DNA from: Streptococcus oralis | Lineage (GTDB): Bacteria > Bacillota > Bacilli > Lactobacillales > Streptococcaceae | Direction: 5' to 3' | Length of the DNA: 64,000 bases | Assembly (NCBI RefSeq): GCF_001983955.1 | Contig: NZ_CP019562.1 | Coordinates: 1,302,001-1,366,000, forward strand | Shown: piece by piece, positions 30,401-38,235 of the stretch | Position numbering within the stretch: position 1 is the first letter of the stretch | How the letters are laid out: each line of letters starts with the position of its first letter | Translations under genes and position numbers: made by a program | The notes under the pieces: model-generated | Databases searched by the model: none | Told to the model about the DNA's origin: nothing | What the model saw: the letters and a program-made list of their open reading frames with translations, nothing else

Positions 30401-31732
30401 GAATTTAATGCGTTCACCATTCAAAGAGAATCCTTCATTTGGAGTCCAATGATAGTAACGGTAACCAAACAAATCTTTCTTAGCATCAACCAATTGACCG
30501 TCACGGTAAACACGCGTAATCAATTCGTACAAGGCAGGTTTATCATTTAAAACTGTCCAGAGTTTTGGTTGTTCAACTTCTAAAATCGCATAAAGACTTG
30601 TTGACTCATGTGCTTTCAAGGTACGGCTCGCTGTACGAACCAAGCCTGTTACAGCCTGACCACCACGTTCAACGATTTGATACTCTGCCACTAGTTCATG
30701 GTCTTTATCGTCTGTATTGACAATTCTGCTGGCTACATGAGTTTCAACCTTACCATGTTGCTGTTGTTCTAGTTTTGGTGTTAAGATAGTTGTTCCATTT
30801 TTTTCAACATGAACCTTATCAGTCACTTGCAAGGTTACATCACGGTAGATACCACTACCTGAGTACCAACGGCTACTTGGCTGTTTGTTAACCGCATGGA
30901 CAGCAATCACATTCTCACGACCATCTTTGTGAAGGTATTTGGTGATATCGTATGAGAACTGGTTATAACCATTTGGATAATGCCCCACTAACTGGCCATT
31001 GACATAGACTTGAGAATCCATGTAGACACCATCAAAGGTGACACGAACATTTTTCTTGAGATCTTTTTCATCAAGTTTAAAGGTCTTGCGATACCAAGCT
31101 TCACCACCATTGAGCTGTCCACCCTCGTTTTGGGCAGGTGACTGATGGTCAAAATCGTTAAAGATACTCCAATCGTGTGGGAGATCCAATTTTTGCCATG
31201 TTGATACATCGGCATCTGATTTCACAGCTTCTTTAGGATTCGCATTGAGTTTAAAGTGCCAATTTTGATTAAAATCCACTTTTCTATCTTCAATCATTTG
31301 ATTCACTTCTTCATTTGTCGCAGCTTTCAACTCTTCCTTGACAGGCTTTTCCTGACTTGAAGCTTGAGATTCTACCTTTGGATCTGTTTCTTCAGGTTTT
31401 AGAGACGCCTTCTCCTCTTTTGGAGCTACAGGTTCCTCTTCTTTCTTCTCGGGTTTGCTTGCTTCAATTGGAGTGGCTTGACTTTGATCGACACTTGCAG
31501 CATCCTTGTGCTCTGCTACAGCTTGATTTTCTTTTTCCACCACTGCCGGACTTTCCTCTTTTGCTTGTTCCACAGTGTGGGTGATAGGAGTTTCATCCGC
31601 GAAAACTGGTGATTCTCCAATGACACTTCCTCCAAATAGAACCGCACAGGTTCCAATCATGACAGAGCAAGCGCCTACGGCAAACTTACGAATGCTGTAG
31701 ACTCTTTTACGATTCCAATGGCCTTTTTCCAT
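24494..31732 (-). CDS. bgaA: Surface beta-galactosidase BgaA
   Basis: This 2412-residue wall-anchored exo-beta-galactosidase starts with a YSIRK-type signal peptide (YSIRKFAVGACS) and an acidic linker. The GH2 sugar-binding, Ig and TIM-barrel domains (about 150-900) follow. The acid/base Glu in WSIGNEIGE computes to residue 564 and the nucleophile in YGSETSS to residue 645, matching the published pneumococcal catalytic residues. Downstream are Ig-like/Big_4-type bacterial domains, two CBM71-like galactose-binding modules (both with RWTNW), three G5 domains near the C-terminus, and LPNTG at 2378. BgaA trims terminal beta-1,4-galactose from host glycans and also acts as an adhesin. At 2412 residues it exceeds the roughly 2230 I recall for pneumococcal BgaA, probably through extra C-terminal modules. 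cre sites upstream point to CcpA control. Confidence 0.95.
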   Translation of the reverse strand: MEKGHWNRKRVYSIRKFAVGACSVMIGTCAVLFGGSVIGESPVFADETPITHTVEQAKEESPAVVEKENQAVAEHKDAASVDQSQATPIEASKPEKKEEEPVAPKEEKASLKPEETDPKVESQASSQEKPVKEELKAATNEEVNQMIEDRKVDFNQNWHFKLNANPKEAVKSDADVSTWQKLDLPHDWSIFNDFDHQSPAQNEGGQLNGGEAWYRKTFKLDEKDLKKNVRVTFDGVYMDSQVYVNGQLVGHYPNGYNQFSYDITKYLHKDGRENVIAVHAVNKQPSSRWYSGSGIYRDVTLQVTDKVHVEKNGTTILTPKLEQQQHGKVETHVASRIVNTDDKDHELVAEYQIVERGGQAVTGLVRTASRTLKAHESTSLYAILEVEQPKLWTVLNDKPALYELITRVYRDGQLVDAKKDLFGYRYYHWTPNEGFSLNGERIKFHGVSLHHDHGALGAEENYKAEYRRLKQMKEMGVNSIRTTHNPASPQTLQIAAELGLLVQEEAFDTWYGGKKPYDYGRFFEKDATHPEARKGEKWSDYDLRTMVERDKNNPAVFMWSIGNEIGEANGNAHSLATVKRLVKVIKDVDTTRYVTMGADKFRFGDGSGDHEKIANELDAVGFNYSEDNYKKLRAKHPNWLIYGSETSSATRTRGSYYRPEQELKHSNGPERHYEQSDYGNDRVGWGKTATDSWTFDRDNAGYAGQFIWTGTDYIGEPTPWHNQNQTPVKSSYFGIVDTAGIPKHDFYLYQSQWVSVKKKPMVHLLPHWNWENRDLASKVEDAQGKIPVRAYSNAASVELFLNGQSLGVKKFNKKQTSDGRTYQEGANAKELYLEWKVAYQPGTLEAVARDEAGKEIARDKITTAGQPAGVRLIKEEHAIAADGKDLTYIYYEIVDSEGNVVPTANNLVRFQLHGQGQLVGVDNGEQASRERYKAQPDGSWIRRAFNGKGVAIVKSTEQAGKFTLTAHSDLLKSDQVTVFTGKKEGQEKTVLGTEVPKVRTVIEKEPKMPKTVGFIYSDGSREKRPVTWSSVDVSQAGVVTVKGMADGREVEARVEILAIANELPTVKRVAPGTDLSAVDKYVSIAVTDGSVQEYEVDKWEIAEADKAKLSVAGSRIQMTGQLGGETIHATLVVEEGNPAAPAVPNVTVGGESVTGLTTQNPMQYRTLAYGASLPEVVASAENAAVTVVQASAANGMRASIYVQPKDGGPLQTYAIQFLEEAPKIDHLSLQVEQVDGLKEDQTVKLSVLAHYQDGTQAVLPADKVTFSTSGEGEVAVRKGMLELHKPGAVTLKAEYEGAKGQVELTIQANTETKVAQSIRPVNVVTDLHQEPTLPTTVTVEYDKGFPKTHKVTWQAIPKEKLDHYQTFEVLGKVEGLDLEARAKVSVEGIVSVEEVSVTTPIAEAPQLPESVRTYDSNGHVSSAKVTWDAIQSDQYAKEGVFTVNGRLEGTQLTTKLHVRVSAQTEQGANISDQWTGSELPLAFASDSNPTDPVSNVNDKLISFNDRPANRWTNWNRSNPEASVGVLFGDSGILSKRSVDNLSVGFHEDHGVGVPKSYVIEYYVGKTVPTAPKNPSFVGEENHAFNDPANWKEVSNLKAPAQLKAGEMNHFSFDKVETYAVRIRMVRLDSKKGTSITEVQIFAKQVAAAKQGQTRIQVYGKDLANFNPDLTDYYLESVDGKVPAVTASVSNNGLATVVPSVREGEPVRVIAKAENGDILGEYRLHFTSNKDLLSRKPVAAVKQARLLQVGQPLELPTKVPVYFTGKDGYETKDLAVEWEEVPAENLTKAGQFTVRGRVLGSDLVAEFTVRVTDKLGEALSNNPEYDENSNRAFASATNDIDRNSHDRVDYLNDGNHSENRRWTNWSPTPSSNPEVSAGVIFRENGKIVERTVAQAKLHFFADSGTDAPSKLVLERYIGPEFEVPTYYSNYQAYDAAHPFNNPENWEAVPYRADKDIAAGDEINVTFKAVKAKAMRWRMERKADKSGVAMIEMTFLAPSELPQESTQSKILVDGKELPDLAEDRQDYQITYKGQRPKVSVEESNQVASTVVDSGDDSLPVLVRLVSESGKQVKEYRIQLTKEKPVSEKTVAAVQEDLPKLEFVEKDLAYKTVEKKDSTLYLGETRVEQEGKVGKERIFTAVNPSGSKEEKLREVVEAPTDRIVLVGTKPGTSLPEDEVKNLVLDRPELIVEEEIIDFKVQERKSDKLYLGETRVLQEGQKGIRLHLIEVENGKRQLKETYDKVAAQDRIVEVGTKPGTSLPEDEVKNLVLNRPELVIEEETIDFKVQEQKNDQLPAGQTRVLQEGQKGIRVHLIEVENGKRTEKESYDKVMAQDRIVEVGTASETTKPVPQESTKPQVSEKADTKEIASSEASQAQEEQLPNTGSAESQAALAAGLALLGLSAGLVATKGKKED

Positions 31733-31745
31733 AAAGTCCTCCTTT

Positions 31746-31760
31746 AGTAACCGCTTCCAT
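31746..31760 (-). promoter_or_regulatory. cre site upstream of bgaA
   Basis: The minus strand reads ATGGAAGCGGTTACT, a full match to the CcpA consensus WTGNAANCGNWNNCW, 13 nt upstream of the bgaA ATG. It lies downstream of the predicted transcription start, where bound CcpA-HPr(Ser-P) would act as a roadblock. Confidence 0.8.
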
Positions 31761-31764
31761 TTTC

Positions 31765-31779
31765 TTGTAAGCGTATTAC
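31765..31779 (+). promoter_or_regulatory. Second cre-like site upstream of bgaA
   Basis: TTGTAAGCGTATTAC matches the left arm and CG core of the cre consensus but not the final C-W. It contains the dyad GTAA...TTAC. It lies 4 bp from the perfect cre, so the two may be bound together. Confidence 0.45.
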
Positions 31780-31801
31780 TTTTTCATAGCCTTTTACCCT
31801 T

Positions 31802-31830
31802 ATTTTATAAAATAATATAGGAATTTTCAA
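31802..31830 (-). promoter_or_regulatory. bgaA promoter
   Basis: On the minus strand TTGAAA (31825-31830), a 17-bp spacer and TAAAAT (31802-31807) give a good sigma-70 promoter about 70 nt upstream of the ATG, with both cre-type sites in the leader. Confidence 0.65.
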
Positions 31831-31954
31831 TATCCTAAACACAAAAAATCATATTTTTGATTGTTTTTTCTAAAATTTGTAGAAGATTCGAAAAAAGTGA
31901 ATGTAGATTTAGAACAAAAAAACAAACAAATTTTTGACACTCAGTTAAATAGTA

Positions 31955-31986
31955 TAAAAAAAGTTCCTTTTGTAAGGAACTTTTTT
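31955..31986 (-). terminator. Terminator of the miaA-SDR operon
   Basis: A stem of AAGTTCCTT / AAGGAACTT extended by A/T pairs, with a short loop, overlaps the SDR stop codon and is followed on the minus strand by a T-rich run. Confidence 0.8.
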
Positions 31987-32740
31987 ACTTATAATTAAAA
32001 GTCTCCCCTGCCAACTTATCAGCTAACTTGGGAAAGAGGGTATAAAACTTATGGGCTAGGTTCAACAAAACTGGGAGATTGAGTTCCCGTTTGTTTTTTC
32101 CTATGATTCTGACAATCTTTCTAGCGACTGCATCTGGTTCTAAGAGAAAGCGGTCAACCGACTTGAGGTAGGTCCCATCTGGGTCTGCCTGGTCAAAAAA
32201 GGCAGTACGAATCGGTCCTGGATTAACCGTCGTTAGATAGACACCATAGGGCATCAGTTCGAGGCGCAAAGCGTTTGAAAATCCAATAGACGCAAACTTG
32301 GTCGCCGAATAGAGACTGGACTTGCTAGTCGCTATCAAACCTGCCATGCTGACGATATTGATGATATGGCCTTTTCGATTTTCTTTCATGCGAGCTCCAA
32401 GACGACGAGACAGATTCATCAGAGCAAAGGTATTGACCTCAAACATCTGATGAATGTCTTGATCAGAAATCTGGTCAAATTCCTCAAAAATCCCGTAACC
32501 AGCGTTGTTAATCAAGACATCAATCTTGCCATAACGGAGATAGAGGTCAGCTACCAGAGCTTCTATGGCTGAGTCATCAGTAATGTCGATTTCAATCCAT
32601 TCCACATTAGGTTGATTTCCGTAGAGTTGAGCTAATTTTTCCTTGTTTCTACCTAGTAAGATGAGTTGGTCATTTGGCAAGAGTTTGACCATTTCTTGGG
32701 CTAAGCCACCGCTAGCCCCAGTGATGATGATGGTGCGCAT
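31985..32740 (-). CDS. Short-chain dehydrogenase/reductase
   Basis: This 251-residue classical SDR has the cofactor motif TGASGGLAQ (TGxxxGxG-like) near residue 8, the NNAG motif, and the catalytic Ser and YSATK (YxxxK) tetrad residues. It should reduce or oxidise a small carbonyl or alcohol with NAD(P)(H); the substrate is unknown. The ATG at 32740 (MRTIIITGAS) has an AAAGGAATAGAG ribosome site, so it is preferred over an ATG nine codons upstream. It is the last gene of the miaA-hflX-rnz operon. Confidence 0.9.
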   Translation of the reverse strand: MRTIIITGASGGLAQEMVKLLPNDQLILLGRNKEKLAQLYGNQPNVEWIEIDITDDSAIEALVADLYLRYGKIDVLINNAGYGIFEEFDQISDQDIHQMFEVNTFALMNLSRRLGARMKENRKGHIINIVSMAGLIATSKSSLYSATKFASIGFSNALRLELMPYGVYLTTVNPGPIRTAFFDQADPDGTYLKSVDRFLLEPDAVARKIVRIIGKNKRELNLPVLLNLAHKFYTLFPKLADKLAGETFNYK

Positions 32741-32767
32741 CTCTATTCCTTTCAAAGTTTTGGTCAA

Positions 32768-33259
32768 TTAATGAAATCTTTTTCCAGCTAAATAATGAGC
32801 ATAGGCTTGATCAATGACAGGAGCAAACAGATGATAATCCTCCCAGCTACCTAAAAATTCTAAAGGCAAGTCATACAAGTCATTGACTACAAATTCGGAA
32901 TAATCATCCATATACTGATGTTCATAATAGTCATTTACAAAAGCCTGAAAATCCTTTGTAATATCCATCGTTCCCAGTTTACCATCGTACCAGTCTAAAA
33001 GATAATCAACACCCAAAGTTTGCTCTTTTTTTATACTTTGGAATACCGTTTCTTCATCAGGAGACATCATTTCTTTGGCATCATGCTGGATGAGCCAAGT
33101 AACGAAAAAACCGATATGATTCGCAGCCCAACGATAAATCTCCCGATAATCTTTTTGAGTTAGCTCTTCTTTTTGTAATTGATAGCTGTGCAAGTAGTTG
33201 GTTAATGCATTTTCAAAATACCAATCTGCTTTATCCAATAAACGATTTTCAACAGTCAT
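32768..33259 (-). CDS. Hypothetical protein (DUF7832-like)
   Basis: This 163-residue soluble acidic protein has aromatic-rich segments DKADWYFENALTN and AANHIGFFVTWLIQHD. These resemble, as far as I recall, the DUF7832 family (a DxAxWH...THxGxFLxWL pattern). No catalytic motif or membrane segment is present. It lies 29 bp after rnz and 27 bp before the SDR gene and is probably co-transcribed. The function is unknown. Confidence 0.7.
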   Translation of the reverse strand: MTVENRLLDKADWYFENALTNYLHSYQLQKEELTQKDYREIYRWAANHIGFFVTWLIQHDAKEMMSPDEETVFQSIKKEQTLGVDYLLDWYDGKLGTMDITKDFQAFVNDYYEHQYMDDYSEFVVNDLYDLPLEFLGSWEDYHLFAPVIDQAYAHYLAGKRFH

Positions 33260-33288
33260 CTTATTTCCCTCTTAATGAACCTGAAACA

Positions 33289-34218
33289 TTATAACTCAAC
33301 CTCTTCCAGATCTTTGACCACATGGACATTCTCAAAAACAGTTGCTGCATCTTTCTTGAGCTGGCTGATATCTTTTGAGAGGAAACGAGCACTGATATGA
33401 TTTAGTAGGAGGCGTTTGGCACCTGCTTCAGCCGCTACTTGTGCTGCCTGCATATTGGTTGAGTGACCGTGATTGCGAGCAATTTTTTCATCTCCCTTGC
33501 CATAAGTCGACTCATGGACAAGAACATCTGCATTGACAGCTAGACGCACACTGGCATTGGTTTTTCGGGTGTCGCCCAGAATGGTGATAATCTTACCTGG
33601 ACGTGGCGCTGAGATATAGTCAGCAGCTTTGATTTCAGTTCCGTCTTCTAGAACAACGTCCTGACCGTTTTTGATTTTTCCAAAAAGCGGACCAAATGGA
33701 ACACCAGCAGCCCTAAGTCTTTCAGCATCCAAGGTTCCTTCTAAATCCTTTTGCATGACACGGTAACCGACACAGAAAATAGTGTGGTCCAGCTCCTCTG
33801 CATACACTGTGAATTTATCGGTCTCAAGGATTTTCCCTAGAGAATCTTGGTCAAACTCATGAAAATGAATGCGATAAGGCAGACGAGAACCCGACACACG
33901 AAGGCTGGTTAAGACAAATGACTTGATCCCTTGTGGTCCATAAATGTCCAAATCTGTCTGCTCTTCATTAGCTTGAAAAGCACGGCTAGAAAGGAATCCT
34001 GGCAAGCCAAAGATATGATCTCCATGCAGGTGGGTGATAAAGATTTTGCTGACCTTCCGTGGTCGAATCGTGGTTTCCAGAATGCGATTTTGCGTTCCTT
34101 CTCCACAGTCAAAGAGCCAGACTTCGTTAATCTCGTCCAAGAGTTTCAATGCGAGACTTGAAACGTTGCGGGCTTTAGAGGGCTGACCAGCCCCTGTTCC
34201 TAAAAATTGAATATCCAT
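33289..34218 (-). CDS. rnz: Ribonuclease Z
   Basis: This 309-residue metallo-beta-lactamase fold has the RNase Z signature HLHGDH at residues 63-68 (H63, H65, D67, H68 of HxHxDH) and the N-terminal [16 protein letters not shown] segment. It has the downstream motifs VHESTYG and [12 protein letters not shown] that supply remaining zinc ligands, and LLNHISARF. It removes 3' trailers from tRNA precursors. The size is that of the short RNase Z form. It is the fourth gene of the miaA operon. Confidence 0.95.
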   Translation of the reverse strand: MDIQFLGTGAGQPSKARNVSSLALKLLDEINEVWLFDCGEGTQNRILETTIRPRKVSKIFITHLHGDHIFGLPGFLSSRAFQANEEQTDLDIYGPQGIKSFVLTSLRVSGSRLPYRIHFHEFDQDSLGKILETDKFTVYAEELDHTIFCVGYRVMQKDLEGTLDAERLRAAGVPFGPLFGKIKNGQDVVLEDGTEIKAADYISAPRPGKIITILGDTRKTNASVRLAVNADVLVHESTYGKGDEKIARNHGHSTNMQAAQVAAEAGAKRLLLNHISARFLSKDISQLKKDAATVFENVHVVKDLEEVEL

Positions 34219-34232
34219 TCGATACTTTCTAA

Positions 34233-34856
34233 TTAATCAATATATAACATGGCTGTGCGATTTTCCGATCGGAAATAGCGACTGCCAGAAAAAGCAACAG
34301 CTTCTTGCAGTAAATCCTCTTGACTGTAGCCTTTGAGTCGTTTGCGACCATCTGCCAAACTTTCCAAATCAGTCAAAGCTGTGAGACTCTCCACACTAAC
34401 AACTTTCTCATCTCCGACAGCCTTCATGTAAATCTTTCCAGATTCTTCAAAGACGAGTTGATGAGGGAAAATTTGCGCAATTTCAAAGAGCAAGTCATCC
34501 GAGATTACCTCTTCATTTTCAGAGAAGATCCGCCCCAGACCCTTACTCTCATAGCAAAATCCAAAAGATTTGCCAGATAAATTAAGACGAATAAAAGGCT
34601 TATTTTCAAAGGTGAAACTTGGCTCAGCATTGTAGAGGTTCAGTTCCTGACTGAGTTCTGCAAAGTAATCCGTCGCAGCTTCAGGACTCTTTTTCTGATA
34701 AAGTTCTGCAAAGTAGGCATTGACTACACTCGGAGGAGGTGTGATGAGAGCTAACTGCTCCTGCTCTGTTTTGCCAGCTAGAAGCTGATCCAGATAGACC
34801 TTATCCAGACTTGTATAGCCCCCATATTTTAGAGCCAAGGTTTTAATATCAGTCAT
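34233..34856 (-). CDS. Conserved hypothetical protein of the hflX-rnz operon
   Basis: This 207-residue soluble protein has no membrane segments. Streptococcal homologues are often labelled cystathionine beta-lyase, but I see no pyridoxal-phosphate lysine motif and the length is half that of such enzymes, so I would not use that name. It starts inside the end of hflX (8-bp overlap) and is 14 bp from rnz, indicating translational coupling. The conserved position between hflX and rnz suggests a link to RNA or ribosome functions, as inference only. Confidence 0.75.
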   Translation of the reverse strand: MTDIKTLALKYGGYTSLDKVYLDQLLAGKTEQEQLALITPPPSVVNAYFAELYQKKSPEAATDYFAELSQELNLYNAEPSFTFENKPFIRLNLSGKSFGFCYESKGLGRIFSENEEVISDDLLFEIAQIFPHQLVFEESGKIYMKAVGDEKVVSVESLTALTDLESLADGRKRLKGYSQEDLLQEAVAFSGSRYFRSENRTAMLYID

Positions 34857-36087
34857 AAAATTCCTCTAACCTCCATTTATTTTTCTCGGAAATGTAGCCT
34901 GTAATCACTTCTCCATCATCTTGGTAGTCAAAATCTTCAAGAATCGCCACACTTTCCAAATCATGAATCTTGTAGGATTTTGAAAAAGGCACGCGCAGGG
35001 TAAAGACTTCAAAAATATTCTTGATCTTCTCCAAAAACAATGCTTGCAACTGCTCACGACTATCCTCAGACTTGGCAGAAATGAGGGCATAAGGCGTTTG
35101 AGTCGGCGTGAAATCCTCAACCAAATCCGCTTTATTATAAAGGGTCAAACGAGGAATATCCTCCATATTCAAGTCTTTCATGATGGAGAGGACTGTTTTC
35201 TCATGCTCCTCGTGGTAAGGATTGCTGGCATCGATGACATGAACTAGTAGATCCACATGCTTGCTTTCTTCCAAGGTTGACTTAAAACTGGACACCAATT
35301 CTGTTGGCAAATCTTGGATAAACCCAACCGTATCAGTCAAGGTAACCTGAAGATTACCCCCTAGATGGATGCTCTTGGTCGTCGCATCCAGGGTCGCAAA
35401 GAGCTCGTCTGCTTCATACTGGGTCTTACTGGTCAAGGTGTTCATGATGGTTGATTTCCCAGCATTGGTGTAACCAATCAAACCAATCTTAAAGGTACTT
35501 GACTCCAAGCGTTTTTCTCTGACTGTGGCCCGATTTTTCTCAACCACCTTGAGCTGACGCTCGATATCTGTGATTTGATTGCGAACACTACGTCGGTTCA
35601 GTTCCAACTGACTCTCACCTGGACCACGAGAACCAATTCCCCCTGCCTGACGGCTGAGCATAATTCCCTGACCAACCAAGCGAGGTAAGAGGTACTTAAG
35701 CTGGGCCAAATGCACTTGAAGTTTCCCTTCGTGGCTACGAGCCCGCATGGCAAAGATATCCAAAATCAACTGCATACGGTCAATCACCTTGACACCCAGA
35801 ACTTCTTCTAGATTGACATTTTGCCGTGGAGTTAAGCGGTTATTGACAATGACTGTGGTAATTTCTTCTGCATCAACCATCCGCGCAATCTCTTCCAACT
35901 TACCAGAACCGACAAAGGTCTTGGAGTCATACTTTTCCCGTTTTTGCCTGTAGCTATCGACTACGACTGCCCCAGCTGTCTTGGCTAGACTGGCCAATTC
36001 TTCCATAGAGAGGTCAAAATTGTCCATGCCCTGTAATTCCACACCAATCAGCAGAACTCGCTCCTCTTTTTTCTCCGTTTCAATCAT
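34849..36087 (-). CDS. hflX: GTPase HflX
   Basis: This protein of about 412 residues has the HflX N-terminal domain ([15 protein letters not shown] and [41 protein letters not shown] region) and [12 protein letters not shown]. The G domain has GYTNAGKST (P-loop), [10 protein letters not shown] (G3) and YNKADL (G4). HflX splits stalled or hibernating 70S ribosomes after stress and confers macrolide resistance in some Gram-positives. The start is set at MIETEKK (36087), 8 nt after GAGGAG, rather than five codons upstream. It overlaps miaA by 8 bp. Confidence 0.95.
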   Translation of the reverse strand: MIETEKKEERVLLIGVELQGMDNFDLSMEELASLAKTAGAVVVDSYRQKREKYDSKTFVGSGKLEEIARMVDAEEITTVIVNNRLTPRQNVNLEEVLGVKVIDRMQLILDIFAMRARSHEGKLQVHLAQLKYLLPRLVGQGIMLSRQAGGIGSRGPGESQLELNRRSVRNQITDIERQLKVVEKNRATVREKRLESSTFKIGLIGYTNAGKSTIMNTLTSKTQYEADELFATLDATTKSIHLGGNLQVTLTDTVGFIQDLPTELVSSFKSTLEESKHVDLLVHVIDASNPYHEEHEKTVLSIMKDLNMEDIPRLTLYNKADLVEDFTPTQTPYALISAKSEDSREQLQALFLEKIKNIFEVFTLRVPFSKSYKIHDLESVAILEDFDYQDDGEVITGYISEKNKWRLEEFYD

Positions 36088-36964
36088 GTAAAAACTCCTC
36101 AATCTGGCTTAGAATGCGCTCCTTCACACCAGACTCTCCTATCTGATAAAAGGTCACCTGCATGCGATTACGGAACCAGGTCAACTGACGCTTAGCAAAA
36201 CGGCGGGTCGCCTGTTTGAGACTCTCGCTTGCTTCCTCAAGAGTTTGCTCTCCTCGAAAATAAGGGAAGAGTTCCTTGTAGCCAATGCCTTTAGCAGCCT
36301 GCACATCTGGATAATAGTCAAAAAGCCACTTAGCCTCATCCAAAAGTCCAGCCTCAAACATCAGATCTACTCGACGGTTGATACGTTCATAAAGCTGACT
36401 GCGTTCATCATCCAAGCAAATAATCAAAGCTTCATAAGGACTTTCCTGATTTTCCAAATCCTGACCAAAATGGGCAATTTCCAAGGCACGCATGGCACGA
36501 CGACGATTAAACTGGGGAATTTCAAGACCTGCTTGCTCCACAAGATGGGCTAATTCCTCATCTGAATAAGGCTCCAAACTAGCCCGATAAGCTACAATCT
36601 CCTCATGAGGTGTTTCCCCACCTAGATGATAGCCTTCAAGCAAGCTCTGGATATAAAGTCCAGTTCCACCAGCGATAATGGCTAGCTTGCCACGGCTTTG
36701 AATATCCTCAATAGCCTTCTTAGCTTCTGAAACAAAATCAAAAGCCGAGTAAGACTCGGTCACCTCTCTGACATCAATCAAATGATGAGGAACAGCTGCT
36801 TGCTCCTCTGGGCTAGCCTTGGCCGTCCCAATATTCAACCCTCTGTATACTTGCTGACTGTCACCACTGACCACCTCTCCACCAAAGCGCTTGGCTACTT
36901 CAATAGCAAGGGCTGTCTTCCCAACAGCGGTCGGTCCAACAATCACAATTATTTTTGTTTTCAT
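36080..36964 (-). CDS. miaA: tRNA dimethylallyltransferase
   Basis: This 294-residue protein has the P-loop GPTAVGKT at residues 10-17, the [15 protein letters not shown] motif and [10 protein letters not shown], all typical of MiaA. It adds dimethylallyl to A37 of tRNAs reading UNN codons. The ATG at 36964 has an AAGGAAAAAAG ribosome site; an alternative ATG eight codons upstream lacks one. It is the first gene of a six-gene operon ending at the SDR. A minus-strand TGATATAAT extended -10 lies at 37004-37012. Confidence 0.95.
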   Translation of the reverse strand: MKTKIIVIVGPTAVGKTALAIEVAKRFGGEVVSGDSQQVYRGLNIGTAKASPEEQAAVPHHLIDVREVTESYSAFDFVSEAKKAIEDIQSRGKLAIIAGGTGLYIQSLLEGYHLGGETPHEEIVAYRASLEPYSDEELAHLVEQAGLEIPQFNRRRAMRALEIAHFGQDLENQESPYEALIICLDDERSQLYERINRRVDLMFEAGLLDEAKWLFDYYPDVQAAKGIGYKELFPYFRGEQTLEEASESLKQATRRFAKRQLTWFRNRMQVTFYQIGESGVKERILSQIEEFLHD

Positions 36965-37003
36965 CTTTTTTCCTTGAAAAATTTCCATTTTTTCGTTACT
37001 ATT

Positions 37004-37012
37004 ATTATATCA
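37004..37012 (-). promoter_or_regulatory. miaA operon promoter (extended -10)
   Basis: The minus strand reads TGATATAAT 40 nt upstream of the miaA ATG. It lies in the short divergent region shared with the plus-strand DUF3042 gene. Confidence 0.55.
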
Positions 37013-37084
37013 CAAAAAGGTCAGTCAGAAAAATGCTACCACTTGGGGAGCCTGGCTGATCGGGAAGATAAAGGAGGAAGACTC

Positions 37085-37255
37085 ATGGCTAAAGGATTCG
37101 CTAAAGGTCTTGTAACAGGTGTCGCAGGAACTGTCGCTGCTGTTGCAGGTGCAGTATACGCAATTAAAAAGAAAGTGATTGAGCCAGAAGAGCAAAAAGC
37201 AGCTTTCATCGAAGAAAACCGCAAAAAAGCAGCTCGCCGCCGCGTATCACATTAA
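37085..37255 (+). CDS. DUF3042 family small protein
   Basis: This 56-residue protein has a Gly/Ala/Val-rich hydrophobic helix (GLVTGVAGTVAAVAGAVYAI) followed by a basic, Glu/Lys-rich tail ending RRRVSH. It matches the streptococcal DUF3042 family of probable single-pass membrane proteins of unknown role. The ATG at 37085 follows a strong AAAGGAGG ribosome site with ideal spacing. The same frame is open far upstream, but only this start is credible. A strong terminator follows. Confidence 0.88.
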   Translation: MAKGFAKGLVTGVAGTVAAVAGAVYAIKKKVIEPEEQKAAFIEENRKKAARRRVSH

Positions 37256-37260
37256 GCAAC

Positions 37261-37292
37261 AAAAGAAGTTGAGAAATCTCAACTTCTTTTTA
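37261..37292 (+). terminator. Terminator of DUF3042 gene (also toward thyA)
   Basis: A 13-bp perfect stem (AAAAGAAGTTGAG / CTCAACTTCTTTT) with a 4-nt loop ends in a T-rich run. It lies between the convergent DUF3042 and thyA genes. Confidence 0.88.
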
Positions 37293-37297
37293 TTTTC

Positions 37298-38137
37298 TTA
37301 AATGGCCAAATCAAACTTCAGTTGTGGCTTGACTGGATCATAGTCAACTAACTCAAAGTCTTCCGCTTTGATATCAAAGAAATTAGTCCCATCAGGAACA
37401 TTTAAAACCAAGCGTGGTTGGCAGTTTGACGGCTCACGACGGAGCAATTCCTGAGCTTGTTCAAACTGATTATCATAGATATGAAGGTTGTTGATAAAAT
37501 AGAAAAACTTCCCAACCTTCCAGCCGAAATGCTTGGCAATCATCATTTGAAGAGCCACATACTGCATAGCGTTAATGTGGTGGGCCACCAACATATCATT
37601 CGAACGCTGGGTCAAGGTCGCATCCAGATAGATTTCTCCATCTACTCGACGGACATCAAACATGGTCTGAAAGGCGCATGGAAGGAGGCCGTCTGTCTCT
37701 TCAAAAGCTTGGTAATCCCAGAGAGAGATAATATTGCGGCGGTTCCAAGGATTTTCTTCCAATTGTTTGAGAATCTTATTGATGATGTCGTGTTTCTTAA
37801 CAACTGCACCGTAGCGCTCACCAATGGTTCCTGTATCTCCCACTTCCCAGTCATTCCAGTAGTGAACATTGTACTTGCTATTTAGCACTTCTAGGCAATT
37901 AGACTGATCTTGGTAGATCCAGAGCACTTCCTTGATGGCGGATTTGATTGCAATCGGACGCAAGGTTGTAATGGGAAATTCCCCCTTAGCCAAGTCATAC
38001 TCGGCAAAGGCACCAGTTACGTACTTGGAGTTGGCAACAGTCCCATCCTTGTACTTGGGACGTGCTTGTTCAGAAAAGACACCGTCTTTGAGGATTCGTT
38101 CAATATTTTCTTTAAAAATCGTATCAGCTTTTGTCAT
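37298..38137 (-). CDS. thyA: Thymidylate synthase
   Basis: This 279-residue protein has the ThyA fold. The catalytic cysteine is in [14 protein letters not shown], and [20 protein letters not shown] and the C-terminal FDLAI fit the family. It methylates dUMP to dTMP with methylenetetrahydrofolate. The LPCAFQT form (rather than PPCH) is usual in lactic acid bacteria. A TATACT -10 at 38167-38172 and a GAGGTGAG ribosome site precede it. It is monocistronic. Confidence 0.95.
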   Translation of the reverse strand: MTKADTIFKENIERILKDGVFSEQARPKYKDGTVANSKYVTGAFAEYDLAKGEFPITTLRPIAIKSAIKEVLWIYQDQSNCLEVLNSKYNVHYWNDWEVGDTGTIGERYGAVVKKHDIINKILKQLEENPWNRRNIISLWDYQAFEETDGLLPCAFQTMFDVRRVDGEIYLDATLTQRSNDMLVAHHINAMQYVALQMMIAKHFGWKVGKFFYFINNLHIYDNQFEQAQELLRREPSNCQPRLVLNVPDGTNFFDIKAEDFELVDYDPVKPQLKFDLAI

Positions 38138-38166
38138 TTACTCTCACCTCATTTATTGTCCTAACT

Positions 38167-38172
38167 AGTATA
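38167..38172 (-). promoter_or_regulatory. thyA promoter (-10)
   Basis: TATACT on the minus strand lies 30 nt upstream of the thyA ATG. The upstream -35 position overlaps the glk terminator and is weak. Confidence 0.45.
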
Positions 38173-38184
38173 GCATAAAAAAAG

Positions 38185-38229
38185 AAAGGAGGAAAATCAC
38201 TGGCTTTAAAGTAGTGTTTTTCTCCTTTT
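38185..38229 (-). terminator. glk terminator
   Basis: A long stem (AAAGGAGGAAAATCACT pairing with AGTGTTTTTCTCCTTT, one bulge) with a 9-10-nt loop is followed on the minus strand by an interrupted T run. It lies just after the glucokinase stop. Confidence 0.82.
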
Positions 38230-38235
38230 ATGATC

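Noticed and set aside
30014..30550. 178-codon plus-strand frame inside bgaA
   Set aside because: Antisense to the conserved GH2 catalytic region; Cys/Phe-rich composition and no ribosome site.
34233..34856. Cystathionine beta-lyase label used for homologues
   Set aside because: No pyridoxal-phosphate lysine motif and half the expected length.
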